A DNA stretch of 64,000 nucleotides from Dokdonella_A soli (GTDB lineage: Bacteria; Pseudomonadota; Gammaproteobacteria; Xanthomonadales; Rhodanobacteraceae): NCBI RefSeq assembly GCF_039523175.1, contig NZ_BAAAEU010000008.1, positions 124,001-188,000 on the forward strand, given 5' to 3'. Positions 24,466-32,856 of the stretch are shown one piece after another. The notes below the pieces were generated by a model. That model worked only from the letters and a program-made list of their open reading frames with translations. It was not told the origin of the DNA and did no database searches. The position numbers and the translations under genes were made by a program. The stretch's first letter is position 1; the number at the start of each line of letters is the position of its first letter.

Positions 24466-25749
24466 TCAGGGAATCGCCTGATCGATCGTCAGTTCGATCG
24501 GTTCCGTGCGGTGCACATCGAGCGGAGCCGACAGGCGCTGCAGGTCACCGCTCTGCGGCATCGCGTTGCCGGATTTCGAGACGCGCGCCCCTACCACCAC
24601 CTGCGGGAACATCGAGAGCTTCATCGTCGGCAGCATGCCCATGCTCTCGTCGAGCGTGACCGTCAGCGGCAGTTGGCCCGCCTTGAGTCGCTGGATCGCC
24701 AGAGGCATCGGCGGACCGCTCGCGGCGCGCGCGAACACGAACAAGGTCGCCTCGGGATCGAGACGATCCTTGAGTTTCGAATCGAGCGCGACCCGGATGG
24801 TCAGGCGCACGGTGTTCGCGGCCGTCGTTGCGGGATTGCTGTCAGTTCGGGTATCCGCTGATGCAACGGATGGACGCGCATCCGTCGGCGCGCTCGCGCT
24901 TTCCGGCATGCTCGCAGCCTCAGGCAGGGCCTTGCCGTCGCGTCGCGCCTCGGCTTCCGCAATCTGCTTTTTCACGCTCCGTACAACATCGGAGTTCTCG
25001 GCGAGCAGCGGCAGCAGCGTATTCCAGCGCGCGATCGCCGCGTCGTAGTGCGCGGTCTGATAGTCGCTGATGCCGAGCAGCCAGAGTGCGCGCTGGTTCT
25101 GCGCGTCGGCGTTCAATGCAGTCTCGAGCAGCTTGCGCGACTCCCCCTCGATGCGATGACCGGGCGCCGCGAGCGCCAGCGCCTGCGCGTATTCGACCGT
25201 GATCGCGGCATTGTCCGCGGCGAGCTCATGCGCGTGCCGCAACGCGTCGAGTGATTGATCGATCCGATGGGTCGCCTGATAGGCGCGGCCGAGCAGGGCC
25301 CAGCCCTCGACGTCGTCCGGGTGTTCCTTGAGGCGTGCGGACAGCATCGCGATCGCCTGTTCCATCTCGGGACCGCGATCGCCATGCGCCGCCGCGACGT
25401 CGGCGGCGAGGTTCGCCGGATCAAGCGCCTGCGGTGTGCCGACGAAGCGGTACAGCAGCAGCGCCGACGCGGGCAGCAGCAGTGCGACCAGCAGCAGCGC
25501 GGCGAAGCTCGCGCGCGAGGGCCGCGCCGTTGTGGGACTCGTTACCGGTTGGGCGAGCGAGGCGCGCTTGGTCGCGTATTCACCGGCGTCGACGACGCCG
25601 GCAGCGAGCGCCTCATCCAGAGCGCGCAAGCGACGCGCGGATGCATCGGCGCCCTGCGCGGTCCGCGCGTTGCGCAGCAGGGGCACGAGGACAAACGCGA
25701 GCGCGGCGGCGACCATCAGCGCCGCACACGCCAGGAAGATCGTCATCAC
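24466..25749 (-). CDS. ccmI: Cytochrome c maturation protein CcmI
   Basis: The 427-residue protein has two membrane segments (residues 2-22, and LLLVALLLPASALLLYRFVG about residues 87-110) with the leucine-zipper-like loop LRALDEALAAGVVDAGEYAT between them, then TPR repeats (GWALLGRAYQATHRIDQSLD, RALWLLGISDYQTAHYDAAI) and a C-terminal periplasmic domain that ends VELTIDQAIP-like. This is the fused CcmI, which holds apocytochrome c for haem ligation by CcmF/CcmH. It overlaps ccmH by 4 bases and ends the ccmF-dsbE-ccmH-ccmI operon. Confidence 0.92.
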   Translation of the reverse strand: MMTIFLACAALMVAAALAFVLVPLLRNARTAQGADASARRLRALDEALAAGVVDAGEYATKRASLAQPVTSPTTARPSRASFAALLLVALLLPASALLLYRFVGTPQALDPANLAADVAAAHGDRGPEMEQAIAMLSARLKEHPDDVEGWALLGRAYQATHRIDQSLDALRHAHELAADNAAITVEYAQALALAAPGHRIEGESRKLLETALNADAQNQRALWLLGISDYQTAHYDAAIARWNTLLPLLAENSDVVRSVKKQIAEAEARRDGKALPEAASMPESASAPTDARPSVASADTRTDSNPATTAANTVRLTIRVALDSKLKDRLDPEATLFVFARAASGPPMPLAIQRLKAGQLPLTVTLDESMGMLPTMKLSMFPQVVVGARVSKSGNAMPQSGDLQRLSAPLDVHRTEPIELTIDQAIP

Positions 25750-26318
25750 CAGTCGTCCTCGACGTCACTTGCAGGTCGCACGCTCGTTGGCGCGGATGTG
25801 CCCGCTGCCTTCGCACGGCGACGCACGATCACGAAGATCGCGCTCGCGCCCGCGAGCAGCACCAGCAGTGGCCCGAACCAGAGCAGCCAGGTGCCGCCGC
25901 GCAGTGGCGGGTCGTACAGCACGAAATCGCTGTAGCGAGCGGTCAGCCAGGCCTTGATCTCGGTGTCGCTCTTGCCGGCCTGCATCTGCTGGAACACATC
26001 GCGGCGCAGGTCGGCGGCGAGCGGTGCGCTGGAATCGTTGAGGCTTTCGTTCTGGCAGACCAGGCAGCGCAACTGCTTGGTCAGCGCCTGGAAGCGCAGT
26101 TCCTGCGCGTGGTCTTTGAATGGCAGTGGGTCGACGGCAGCGAATGCGAGAGGTGACAAGGCCAGTGCCATGAGCAAGCCGAACACCCATGCCGTTCGCC
26201 CTGAGGTATCGAAGGGCGAACGCTTGCCGCGTCCCGCTTCGTGCCGTTCATGCTTCGATACCTCAGCACGAACGGAATGAAGTCGTGCTGCACGAGTGAA
26301 GGAATTTCGCCAGAGCAT
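25746..26318 (-). CDS. ccmH: Cytochrome c maturation protein CcmH, with REP-derived N-terminal extension
   Basis: The core is clear: signal peptide FGLLMALALSPLAFA, then FQALTKQLRCLVCQNESLND with the redox LRCxxC motif, and a C-terminal anchor (WLLWFGPLLVLLAGASAIFV). CcmH reduces apocytochrome cysteines and works with CcmF. The ATG at 26318 lies two bases after the dsbE stop, the natural operon position. Between it and the signal peptide, about 30 codons (HSVRAEVSKHERHEAGRGK and further) are encoded by a REP pair at 26,191-26,278. A GTG at 26186 would give a normal-length protein of 146 residues and may be the start used now. Confidence 0.85.
   Translation of the reverse strand: MLWRNSFTRAARLHSVRAEVSKHERHEAGRGKRSPFDTSGRTAWVFGLLMALALSPLAFAAVDPLPFKDHAQELRFQALTKQLRCLVCQNESLNDSSAPLAADLRRDVFQQMQAGKSDTEIKAWLTARYSDFVLYDPPLRGGTWLLWFGPLLVLLAGASAIFVIVRRRAKAAGTSAPTSVRPASDVEDDW
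26191..26278. repeat. REP-like pair in the 5' part of ccmH
   Basis: CCGTTCGCCCTGAGGTATCG at 26192 and the facing CCGTTCATGCTTCGATACCT at 26244 form a large imperfect hairpin. The same pair occurs between ccmC and ccmB (35,541-35,614) and one copy at the right window end. Confidence 0.8.
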
Positions 26319-26320
26319 CG

Positions 26321-26866
26321 CTATCGAACTCCCTTCTGCATCGCAGCAATACGCGGCAGCAGTTCGTTCGCGATCACCGTGGGTGTGATCGGGCTGATGT
26401 ATTTGTAGCGGATCACGCCGTTCGCATCGACGAGAAACGATTCCGGTGCGCCGGTCACCCCGAAGTCGATCGCGACATTGCCGGGGAAATCGGCGATGAC
26501 GATATCGTAGGGATTGCCGTATTGCGCGAGCCAGCGCTTCGCATCGGCCGGCTCGTCCTTGTAGTTGAAGCCGACCAGCTTGATGCCGAGGCGCTTGCCT
26601 TCGGCCATCAGGATCGGGTGCTCGTCGCGGCAGGCGAAGCACCAGCTTGCGAACACGTTGAGCAGGTAGGGTTCGCCGGCGAGGTCCTTGCTGCTGACGA
26701 TACGTTCGGGATCGTCGAGCACGGGCAGCGCGAAGGCTGGCGCGGGCTTGTCGATCAAAGGCGAGGGCACTTCGCGCAGATCGTGGTGTCCGCTCCACCA
26801 GATGCCGAAGCCGAGCAGGGCGAGCACCAGCACGAAGCCGGCGAAGGGCAGCAGGCGCGCGTTCAT
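26321..26866 (-). CDS. dsbE: Thiol:disulfide interchange protein DsbE/CcmG
   Basis: The 181-residue protein has an N-terminal anchor (LLPFAGFVLVLALLGFGIWW), the thioredoxin active site NVFASWCFACRDEHP (WCxxC) and the CcmG-specific GVTGAPESFLVDANG with cis-Pro region. It keeps the haem-binding cysteines of apocytochromes reduced in the periplasm. The ATG overlaps the end of ccmF by 4 bases; the stop (TAG) is two bases from the ccmH ATG. Confidence 0.93.
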   Translation of the reverse strand: MNARLLPFAGFVLVLALLGFGIWWSGHHDLREVPSPLIDKPAPAFALPVLDDPERIVSSKDLAGEPYLLNVFASWCFACRDEHPILMAEGKRLGIKLVGFNYKDEPADAKRWLAQYGNPYDIVIADFPGNVAIDFGVTGAPESFLVDANGVIRYKYISPITPTVIANELLPRIAAMQKGVR

Positions 26867-28848
26867 GCGTTTGCCCTGGCGGGTGTCGCGTCGGGCTGCA
26901 CCGGCGCGCGCGACGCCTGCGCTTCCAGTTCCGGCAGCGTGCGGAAACGCCGATCGGCCGCCGCGATGAAGCCGCCGAGCATCATGAGCAGCGCGCCGAG
27001 CCAGATCCAGCGCACGAATGGCTTCACGTAGACGCGTACCGCCCAGGCGCCGTCGTCGCCGACCGCCTCGCCGAGCGCGACATAGACGTCGCGGAAGAGG
27101 CCCGGATCGATCGCGGACTCGGTCTGCACCTGCTGGTTGCGCGCATAGGTGCGCTTCTGCGGATGCAAGGTCGCGACGACCGCGTCGCCCTTGAGCACGC
27201 TGATCGTGCCTTGGTCGGCGATGTAGTTCGGCCCTTGGGTCTTGTCGACGCCATCGAAGCGGAAATCGAGCGCGCCGATCGTCTCTTTCTGGTTCGGCGC
27301 AAGCCGGATGTCCTTCTCGACGCTGGTTGCCTCGACGACGAGTACGCCGGCGACGAACAGCGCAACGCCGAAATGCGCGCAGATCATGCCGAGCATCTCC
27401 GGCGTGTAGCGTCGACCGCGTGGCGCATTGCGCCAGCGCACGAGCGCAAAGAGCAGGATGCCGAGGCCGACCCAGATCGACGCGGCGGCACCGAGCAGTG
27501 CCTTCCACGGCAGTTCGTGTGCGACGAGCCACGCGATTGCCGCCGCGACCAGTGCGATGAGCAGGGCAGGCCGCAGCGCGCGCATCACCATGCCGAAGTT
27601 GCCGCTGCGCCATTTCAGGAACGGCCCGAACGGCATCAACAGCACGACCGGCGCCATCAGCAGCACGAACATGAAGCCGAAGTAGGGTGGGCCCACCGAG
27701 ATGCGTCCGAGATTCAGCGCATCGCCGAGCATCGGGTACAGCGTGCCGAGCAGCACCATCGCGGCGGCGCAGGTGAACATCAGGTTGTTGATCAGCAGCA
27801 GGGTCTCGCGTGACACCGCGGCGAACGGTTCGCCGCCGGAGACCTTCGGCGCCCGCAGCGCGTAGATCAGCAGCGAACCGCCGACCACGATCGCGAGGAA
27901 GGCCAGGATGAACAGGCCGCGCTTCGGATCGCTCGCGAACGCATGCACGCTGGTCAGCACGCCGGAACGCACGAGAAAGGTGCCGAGCAGCGACAGCGAG
28001 AACGCGAAGATCGCCAGCAGCAGGGTCCAGGCGCGGAACGAACCGCGTTTCTCGGTGACCGCCTGCGAGTGGATCAGCGCGGTGCCGACCAGCCACGGCA
28101 TGAACGACGCGTTCTCGACCGGGTCCCAGAACCACCAGCCGCCCCAGCCGAGCGTGTAGTACGCCCACCAGCTCCCCAGCGCGATGCCTAGGGTCAGGAA
28201 GGCCCAGGCGATATTGGTCCACGGCCGCGCCCAGCGCACCCAGCGCACGTCGAGCTCGCCGCCGATCAGCGCGGCCAGTGCGAACGCGAACGCGACCGAG
28301 AAACCGACATAGCCGGTGTAGAGCATCGGCGGATGCATGATCAGGCCTGGATCCTGCAGCACAGGATTGAGATCGTTGCCGTCCAGCGGCATCGGCAATT
28401 CACGCGAGAACGGATTCGAGGTCAGCACCGTGAACAGCAGGAAGCCCAAGCTGATGAAGCCAAGCACGCCGAGCACGCGCGCGATGAAATCATCGGGCAG
28501 CTTGCGGCTGAACGCGGCGACCGCGACGGTCCAGACGTTGAGGATCAGGATCCACAGCATTAGCGAACCCTCGTGCGCGCCCCAGACCGCGGAGAAGCGG
28601 TAGTACCACGGCAGCAGCGAGTTCGAGTTCTGCGCGACGTAGGCGACCGAGAAATCCTGGGTCACGAACGCATACGTCAGGATCGCGAACGCGAGCACGA
28701 CGAACACGGCCTGCCCGGTAACCGCGGGCCGCGCAACCGCGATCAGCGCGCGATTGCCGAGCTGTGCGCCGAGGATCGGCAGCACGCACTGCACGGCGGC
28801 GAGCAGCAGGGCGAGGATCAGCGCGAATTGACCGAGTTCGGGAATCAT
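26863..28848 (-). CDS. ccmF: Cytochrome c haem lyase subunit CcmF
   Basis: The 661-residue protein has about 15 transmembrane segments and the WWD domain (WWAYYTLGWGGWWFWDPVEN, ASFMPWL) that handles haem. The conserved His residues and the periplasmic C-terminal domain (FDGVDKTQGPNYIADQG) are present. CcmF with CcmH attaches haem to CxxCH motifs. It is the first gene of this part of the cluster; upstream it is separated from the c4-type cytochrome by a 445-base repeat region. Confidence 0.95.
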   Translation of the reverse strand: MIPELGQFALILALLLAAVQCVLPILGAQLGNRALIAVARPAVTGQAVFVVLAFAILTYAFVTQDFSVAYVAQNSNSLLPWYYRFSAVWGAHEGSLMLWILILNVWTVAVAAFSRKLPDDFIARVLGVLGFISLGFLLFTVLTSNPFSRELPMPLDGNDLNPVLQDPGLIMHPPMLYTGYVGFSVAFAFALAALIGGELDVRWVRWARPWTNIAWAFLTLGIALGSWWAYYTLGWGGWWFWDPVENASFMPWLVGTALIHSQAVTEKRGSFRAWTLLLAIFAFSLSLLGTFLVRSGVLTSVHAFASDPKRGLFILAFLAIVVGGSLLIYALRAPKVSGGEPFAAVSRETLLLINNLMFTCAAAMVLLGTLYPMLGDALNLGRISVGPPYFGFMFVLLMAPVVLLMPFGPFLKWRSGNFGMVMRALRPALLIALVAAAIAWLVAHELPWKALLGAAASIWVGLGILLFALVRWRNAPRGRRYTPEMLGMICAHFGVALFVAGVLVVEATSVEKDIRLAPNQKETIGALDFRFDGVDKTQGPNYIADQGTISVLKGDAVVATLHPQKRTYARNQQVQTESAIDPGLFRDVYVALGEAVGDDGAWAVRVYVKPFVRWIWLGALLMMLGGFIAAADRRFRTLPELEAQASRAPVQPDATPARANA

Positions 28849-28989
28849 TGAAGCGATGCGGGAAAGGCGAGCAGACTGCGTAGATTACGCGAGATGGCCG
28901 GGTGACAGAACCTCGTGCGGCTGCGGCGTATGTTCGCGCCAGTGCTGCTGGCCCGGCATCGACGCAGCAGGGCCGGCGGAATAGTCGCC

Positions 28990-29222
28990 CACCGCGCGAC
29001 CGGAAGCCCTCTCCTCAAAAAACGGCTTCCCTGTTTTTGGGGGGAGGGTTGGGTGAGGGGCGAGACCGCAAGCTGTACGAGGCCGCTATTTTCGTGGGCA
29101 TCTACAAGGGGTGCTTCGATGAAGGCGCCAGCATGTACGGCGATGGCACGTCCCGCATGGAGCGCCGCCCCCTCACCCCAACCCTCTCCCCCAACGATGA
29201 TGCCGTTGGGGGAGAGGGAGCG
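28990..29222. repeat. Intergenic G/C-tract repeats and hairpin upstream of ccmF
   Basis: The 445 bases between ccmF and the cytochrome gene hold no gene that I can support. They contain G-rich and C-rich tracts (GGGGGGAGGGTTGGGTGAGG near 29,038; CCCTCACCCCAACCCTCTCC near 29,170) that are nearly complementary, and a strong local hairpin CTCTCCCCCAACG/CGTTGGGGGAGAG at about 29,186-29,219. They look like dispersed intergenic repeats. Confidence 0.6.
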
Positions 29223-29293
29223 CAGCCCAGCCGATTTCCATACTGTGCGAAGCCGGACCGATTCGATGTGGCATCGGATATTTTCACAGCCTC

Positions 29294-29983
29294 TCAGTGC
29301 GCGGCCGTCGGCGGCAAGGACGCGACCCAGGCGGCCAACGCCGCAATCGATTCGTCGTCGAGCGTGCCGGCGACGCCGCGCATCACGAAGTCGTTGCTGG
29401 AGTCGGTGAGCTTGCCGTCGCGATAGTCGCGGAGCCGTGCGACCACGTAGTCCGCATGCTGGCCGCGCAACGAGGGCCAGCTACCGAATCGGGCATCGAC
29501 GATTCCGCTGGCGTCGGACCCATGGCAGCCCTGGCAGGGCGGTATGCCGCGAGCGGGATCGCCGTTGTGGAACAGCACCTCGCCGCGGTCCGATGGGGAG
29601 GCGGGCGCGGCATCCGCCGTGGGTGCCTGCGCCGCGAAGTACGCGGCAAGGTCGCGCATGTCGGCCTCGCTGAGGTTTGCCGCCTGCGCAGTCATCGGTG
29701 ATTGCGGGCGCGTGCCACGCTTGAAGTTCACGAGCTCCCAGTACAGGTAATCTGCGTGCTGGCCCGCGAGCCGTGGAAATGCCGGAACGATCGCGTTGCC
29801 GTTCGGACCATGGCAAGCCACGCAGACGGTCGCCTTGCTCGCACCCGCCGCGGCGTCGCCATGCACCGGCGTGGCACCACGCAGATCGATCCAGTCGGTC
29901 GCATGCAGCGCGGCGCTATCGGCGCAGAGCAGCAGCACCCCAGCGCGCAGGCAAACGGACAAGCATCGGGTCGCGGAGGTCAT
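29294..29983 (-). CDS. Diheme c4-type cytochrome
   Basis: The 229-residue protein has a signal peptide (CLRAGVLLLCADSAALHA) and two class I cytochrome domains, each with one CxxCH: TVCVACHGPNGNAIVPAFPR and PPCQGCHGSDASGI. The Met ligands are likely in SPMTAQAANLS and DFVMRGVAGTL. Such cytochromes carry electrons in the periplasm. It lies 11 bases downstream of the MtrB-like gene, so it is probably co-transcribed with the mtrAB-like pair and may link it to the respiratory chain. Confidence 0.88.
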   Translation of the reverse strand: MTSATRCLSVCLRAGVLLLCADSAALHATDWIDLRGATPVHGDAAAGASKATVCVACHGPNGNAIVPAFPRLAGQHADYLYWELVNFKRGTRPQSPMTAQAANLSEADMRDLAAYFAAQAPTADAAPASPSDRGEVLFHNGDPARGIPPCQGCHGSDASGIVDARFGSWPSLRGQHADYVVARLRDYRDGKLTDSSNDFVMRGVAGTLDDESIAALAAWVASLPPTAAH

Positions 29984-29994
29984 GGTTCGCTCCC

Positions 29995-32841
29995 TCACAG
30001 CTGCACGTTCACGAGCAGGCCGACCAGATTCGCGCGGTAGCTCTGCGGACCGCCATCGGTGTAGACGCGGTGGTCGTAGGCGAGGCCGCTGCCGAAACCG
30101 AAGTAGTGCCAATCGCTGACGTGGCCGCGCTCGTAGTAATCGAACAGACGCATCGAGACGCGCTCGACGATCGGAACGGTGACACCGAACGTGAACGACT
30201 GCACGCGATAGATCATCGGTGGGAACGCATTGCCGGGCACGAGGAAGGAGTCGACGAAATACGCGAGCGCGGAAGGTCCCGCGTAGGCGAACGCATCGAG
30301 GCCGCGCGAGTAGAGATAGTTCCAGCTTGCGTCGAGACGCACGCGACCGAAACGGTGGTTCAAGGTGGCGCCGGCGTAGTAATCGCGCTGCGTGTCGCGC
30401 TCCCACCACAGACCCTTGAGTGCGTAGTTGGTGGAGCCGCCGAGGTGCGGGTCGACGCCGGCGCCATCGCCCTGATCCTGCACGTTCGCCAGGCGCAGCT
30501 GTGAGCGGTCCCAGGCTGCATAGACGCTCATGTTCGTCGAAGGCGCAGGCTGCCATTCCCATTGCAGTGTCGCGCCGACCGTGTGGTAGGCCTGGCGGCC
30601 GATCTGCGCGTCGTACGAGTTCCAGTCGCCGCGCAAGCTTGCGCTGACCGTCATGTCATCGCGCGGCATCACCGTCGCCATCAGGTCGAGCTTGTGCTCG
30701 TCGCGGCTCGACATGTCGTACTTGCGCAGCGCGTCGACCGTGTGCGCCGGCGTGCCACCCGGCGGTGGTACATATCCGGGCAGGCTGATCGAATACGTGA
30801 AGTCGTAGGGATTGTAGTTGTAGCGGTCGCCGGTCTGTTTCAGGTAGGTGTAGTTGGCGCGGAACGTGAGCCAATCCAGTGCACGGTTCACCCAGGTGAG
30901 TTTCAGGCTGTTGTCATCGATGCGCTGGCGTTCACGGTTGGTCGGCTCGTAGCGGTTGAACGCGAAGGTCGCGCCGAGCGTGTTCCTGTCGCCGAGTTTC
31001 CAGTCCGCGCCGAAGTTCGCATCGACGATCTGGATGTCGAGCGGCAGGCTGCGCACGCGGGTCACGGCGGACCGATCGGTGAGCGGATTGAACAGGCCGA
31101 CCTCGCCGGGAACGACGCTGCCTTGCGTACCGTTCTCGCTGACGTAGCCGTAGTCGCCGGTCAGCGGGTTGTAGGCGAGATAGACGTTGCGGTAGTCGTC
31201 GCGGTTGAAGCGCAGGCCGCCGCGCACGGACAGGTCCGAGGTCGGCTGCAGCACGACGCGCGCATCGACCAGCGTGGTGTCGATGCGCATGTCGGCGGAC
31301 TTGCGCGACAGCGCGGCGCTCGTGTTCCAGTTTGCGCAGCTGTACAGGAACGGATTCTTCGGACCCAGCTGCAGGCTGCCGCCGAGACCAAGACCGAACA
31401 CGCCCTGGCAATCGATCGGCGCGATCAGCGTGTCGTTCTGGCTCATGCGACCGGCCGAGGCGGTCAGCGACAGCTCGCCGTTCATCGGCAGCTTGCGCGT
31501 GAACGTGGCCTTGAGGTTGTGGTAATCGTTGTCCGGCTCGGTCGACATCTGACCCTGGTAGAGCGGCGCGGACACCGCACCGGGCACGACCGGATAGAGT
31601 CCGAACGGCGACTGGAAGGTGTAGCGCGTGTAGCGGTCGCGATAGAACGAGCCGCTGTAGGCGAAGTCCATGCGCCAGACCGATCCGGCATAGCGCAGAC
31701 CGCCGTTCAAGTTGATCGTGCTGTCGTCGATCGGCTTGGTGGTTTCGAACACACCGCCATTGGCCGGAAACGGGAAGTTGAAGAAGAACGATCCGCCATA
31801 CGGACGTGCGCCCTTGCGTTCTTCGTCGCTGAGGTCCGCGTAGGCAGTCCATTGCGGCGTCAGGTACAGGCTGAAGCCAAGGCCCTGCTTGGAGCGCTTG
31901 ACCGACAACGTGCGCTCCGGCGTCGCCGCCGAGACCGCGGCGGCTTCGGCCGACGTGCTGCGCCCCGGCGTCAGTCCCGCCGGCAAGGTCAGGCTGTTGG
32001 TGCCGACACCATTCCAGATCGGCTTCGCATTGGCGCTGAGCACGTTCGGCATGTCGCGCAGGAACGCCTGCACCTTGTAGCTGCCGGCGCGGCCGAACAC
32101 GGCCTGGTAGTACTGGTCGTCGTCGCTGACCCGGCTCGCGCGCACGTTCGCGTAGGTGCCGTCATCGGGGCGCTCGAACATCAGGTCGAGCAGGCCGAGG
32201 ATCAGGCTGCTGTCCCAGTCGACGTAGCGGTTCCACAGCGCATTGCGATCGTCGCCGCCGGTGCCGAGGTAGCCCATTTGCAGCACGCCGTAGTACTGCC
32301 AGTCGCCGTGCTCGTCCGGATGCGGCGCGGGTGCCGGGCAGGCGTACAGGTTGCCGGTCGGCGAGCGGCGCTGCCCGGGCAGCAGCCACGAGGTGCCACG
32401 GTCGTCGCAACCGTTGATCGTCGCGCCGGCGGTCGGGTCGAGCTTGTTTGCGCGCCAGGTATCGACGCCGACGCCGCTGTCGGCGATGACTGATACCGGC
32501 AATGCGAGCAGGGCAGCGCAGAAAAGCGGCCCGAAGAATGCCGTTCGCCCTGATGCTTCGACAAGCTCAGCAGAGGGTACGCTGCGCGTATCGAAGGGCG
32601 AACCCTCACGAACTGGCGACGTCGCAAGTCCCCCGCGGTGACTCGCGCCATTCTGGCGCTCGCCCTCCGGGCCAGGTGCACTCAGCGCATCCCTGCGCTT
32701 CGCCCTTCGGGCAGCTTTCGCTGTGCAAAACGGCAGTCCTGCCGTTTTGTCGCTGTTCGCGCGTGCTCCCGCACGCGCAGTCGATACCTCAGCACGAGCG
32801 GTCCGGGTGGCGTTCAGGACCTTTTTCAGTTGTGCAGGCAT
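29995..32841 (-). CDS. MtrB/PioB-family outer-membrane porin, with N-terminal insertion
   Basis: The 948-residue protein is a large beta-barrel rich in alternating aromatic strands and ends in VGLLVNVQL. Family features are the N-terminal WQYYGVLQMGYLGTGGD-like start, repeated YNLKATF-type strands (NDYHNLKATFTRKLP) and the C-terminal MRLFDYYERG and YDHRVY. MtrB/PioB proteins form the channel that holds a decaheme cytochrome across the outer membrane. Between the start (MPAQLKKVLNATRT) and the signal-peptide core (FFGPLFCAALLALPVSVIAD) about 85 codons of Arg/Ala-rich sequence come from a REP-type insertion. No other good start is present after the insertion, so signal-peptide function is uncertain. 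Confidence 0.85.
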   Translation of the reverse strand: MPAQLKKVLNATRTARAEVSTARAGARANSDKTAGLPFCTAKAARRAKRRDALSAPGPEGERQNGASHRGGLATSPVREGSPFDTRSVPSAELVEASGRTAFFGPLFCAALLALPVSVIADSGVGVDTWRANKLDPTAGATINGCDDRGTSWLLPGQRRSPTGNLYACPAPAPHPDEHGDWQYYGVLQMGYLGTGGDDRNALWNRYVDWDSSLILGLLDLMFERPDDGTYANVRASRVSDDDQYYQAVFGRAGSYKVQAFLRDMPNVLSANAKPIWNGVGTNSLTLPAGLTPGRSTSAEAAAVSAATPERTLSVKRSKQGLGFSLYLTPQWTAYADLSDEERKGARPYGGSFFFNFPFPANGGVFETTKPIDDSTINLNGGLRYAGSVWRMDFAYSGSFYRDRYTRYTFQSPFGLYPVVPGAVSAPLYQGQMSTEPDNDYHNLKATFTRKLPMNGELSLTASAGRMSQNDTLIAPIDCQGVFGLGLGGSLQLGPKNPFLYSCANWNTSAALSRKSADMRIDTTLVDARVVLQPTSDLSVRGGLRFNRDDYRNVYLAYNPLTGDYGYVSENGTQGSVVPGEVGLFNPLTDRSAVTRVRSLPLDIQIVDANFGADWKLGDRNTLGATFAFNRYEPTNRERQRIDDNSLKLTWVNRALDWLTFRANYTYLKQTGDRYNYNPYDFTYSISLPGYVPPPGGTPAHTVDALRKYDMSSRDEHKLDLMATVMPRDDMTVSASLRGDWNSYDAQIGRQAYHTVGATLQWEWQPAPSTNMSVYAAWDRSQLRLANVQDQGDGAGVDPHLGGSTNYALKGLWWERDTQRDYYAGATLNHRFGRVRLDASWNYLYSRGLDAFAYAGPSALAYFVDSFLVPGNAFPPMIYRVQSFTFGVTVPIVERVSMRLFDYYERGHVSDWHYFGFGSGLAYDHRVYTDGGPQSYRANLVGLLVNVQL
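32543..32803. repeat. REP-type composite insertion in the signal-peptide region of the MtrB-like gene
   Basis: REP words at both ends (GATGCTTCGACAAGCTCAGC near 32,552, GTATCGAAGGGCGAAC near 32,590; CGATACCTCAGCACGAGCGG near 32,780) enclose about 170 bases with further inverted repeats (AAAACGGCAG/CTGCCGTTTT near 32,730). The length keeps the reading frame open. Confidence 0.65.
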
Positions 32842-32856
32842 CTCAGTCTCCGCCCG

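Noticed and set aside
26867..28222. N-terminal 450 residues of a 633-codon frame upstream of dsbE
   Set aside because: This part is an alternative frame of ccmF and Arg-rich; dsbE starts at its own ATG 26866.
30562..32493. 643-codon plus-strand open frame
   Set aside because: It is the complement of the MtrB-like gene; composition (Val, Arg, Ala, His) and lack of motifs show a shadow frame.
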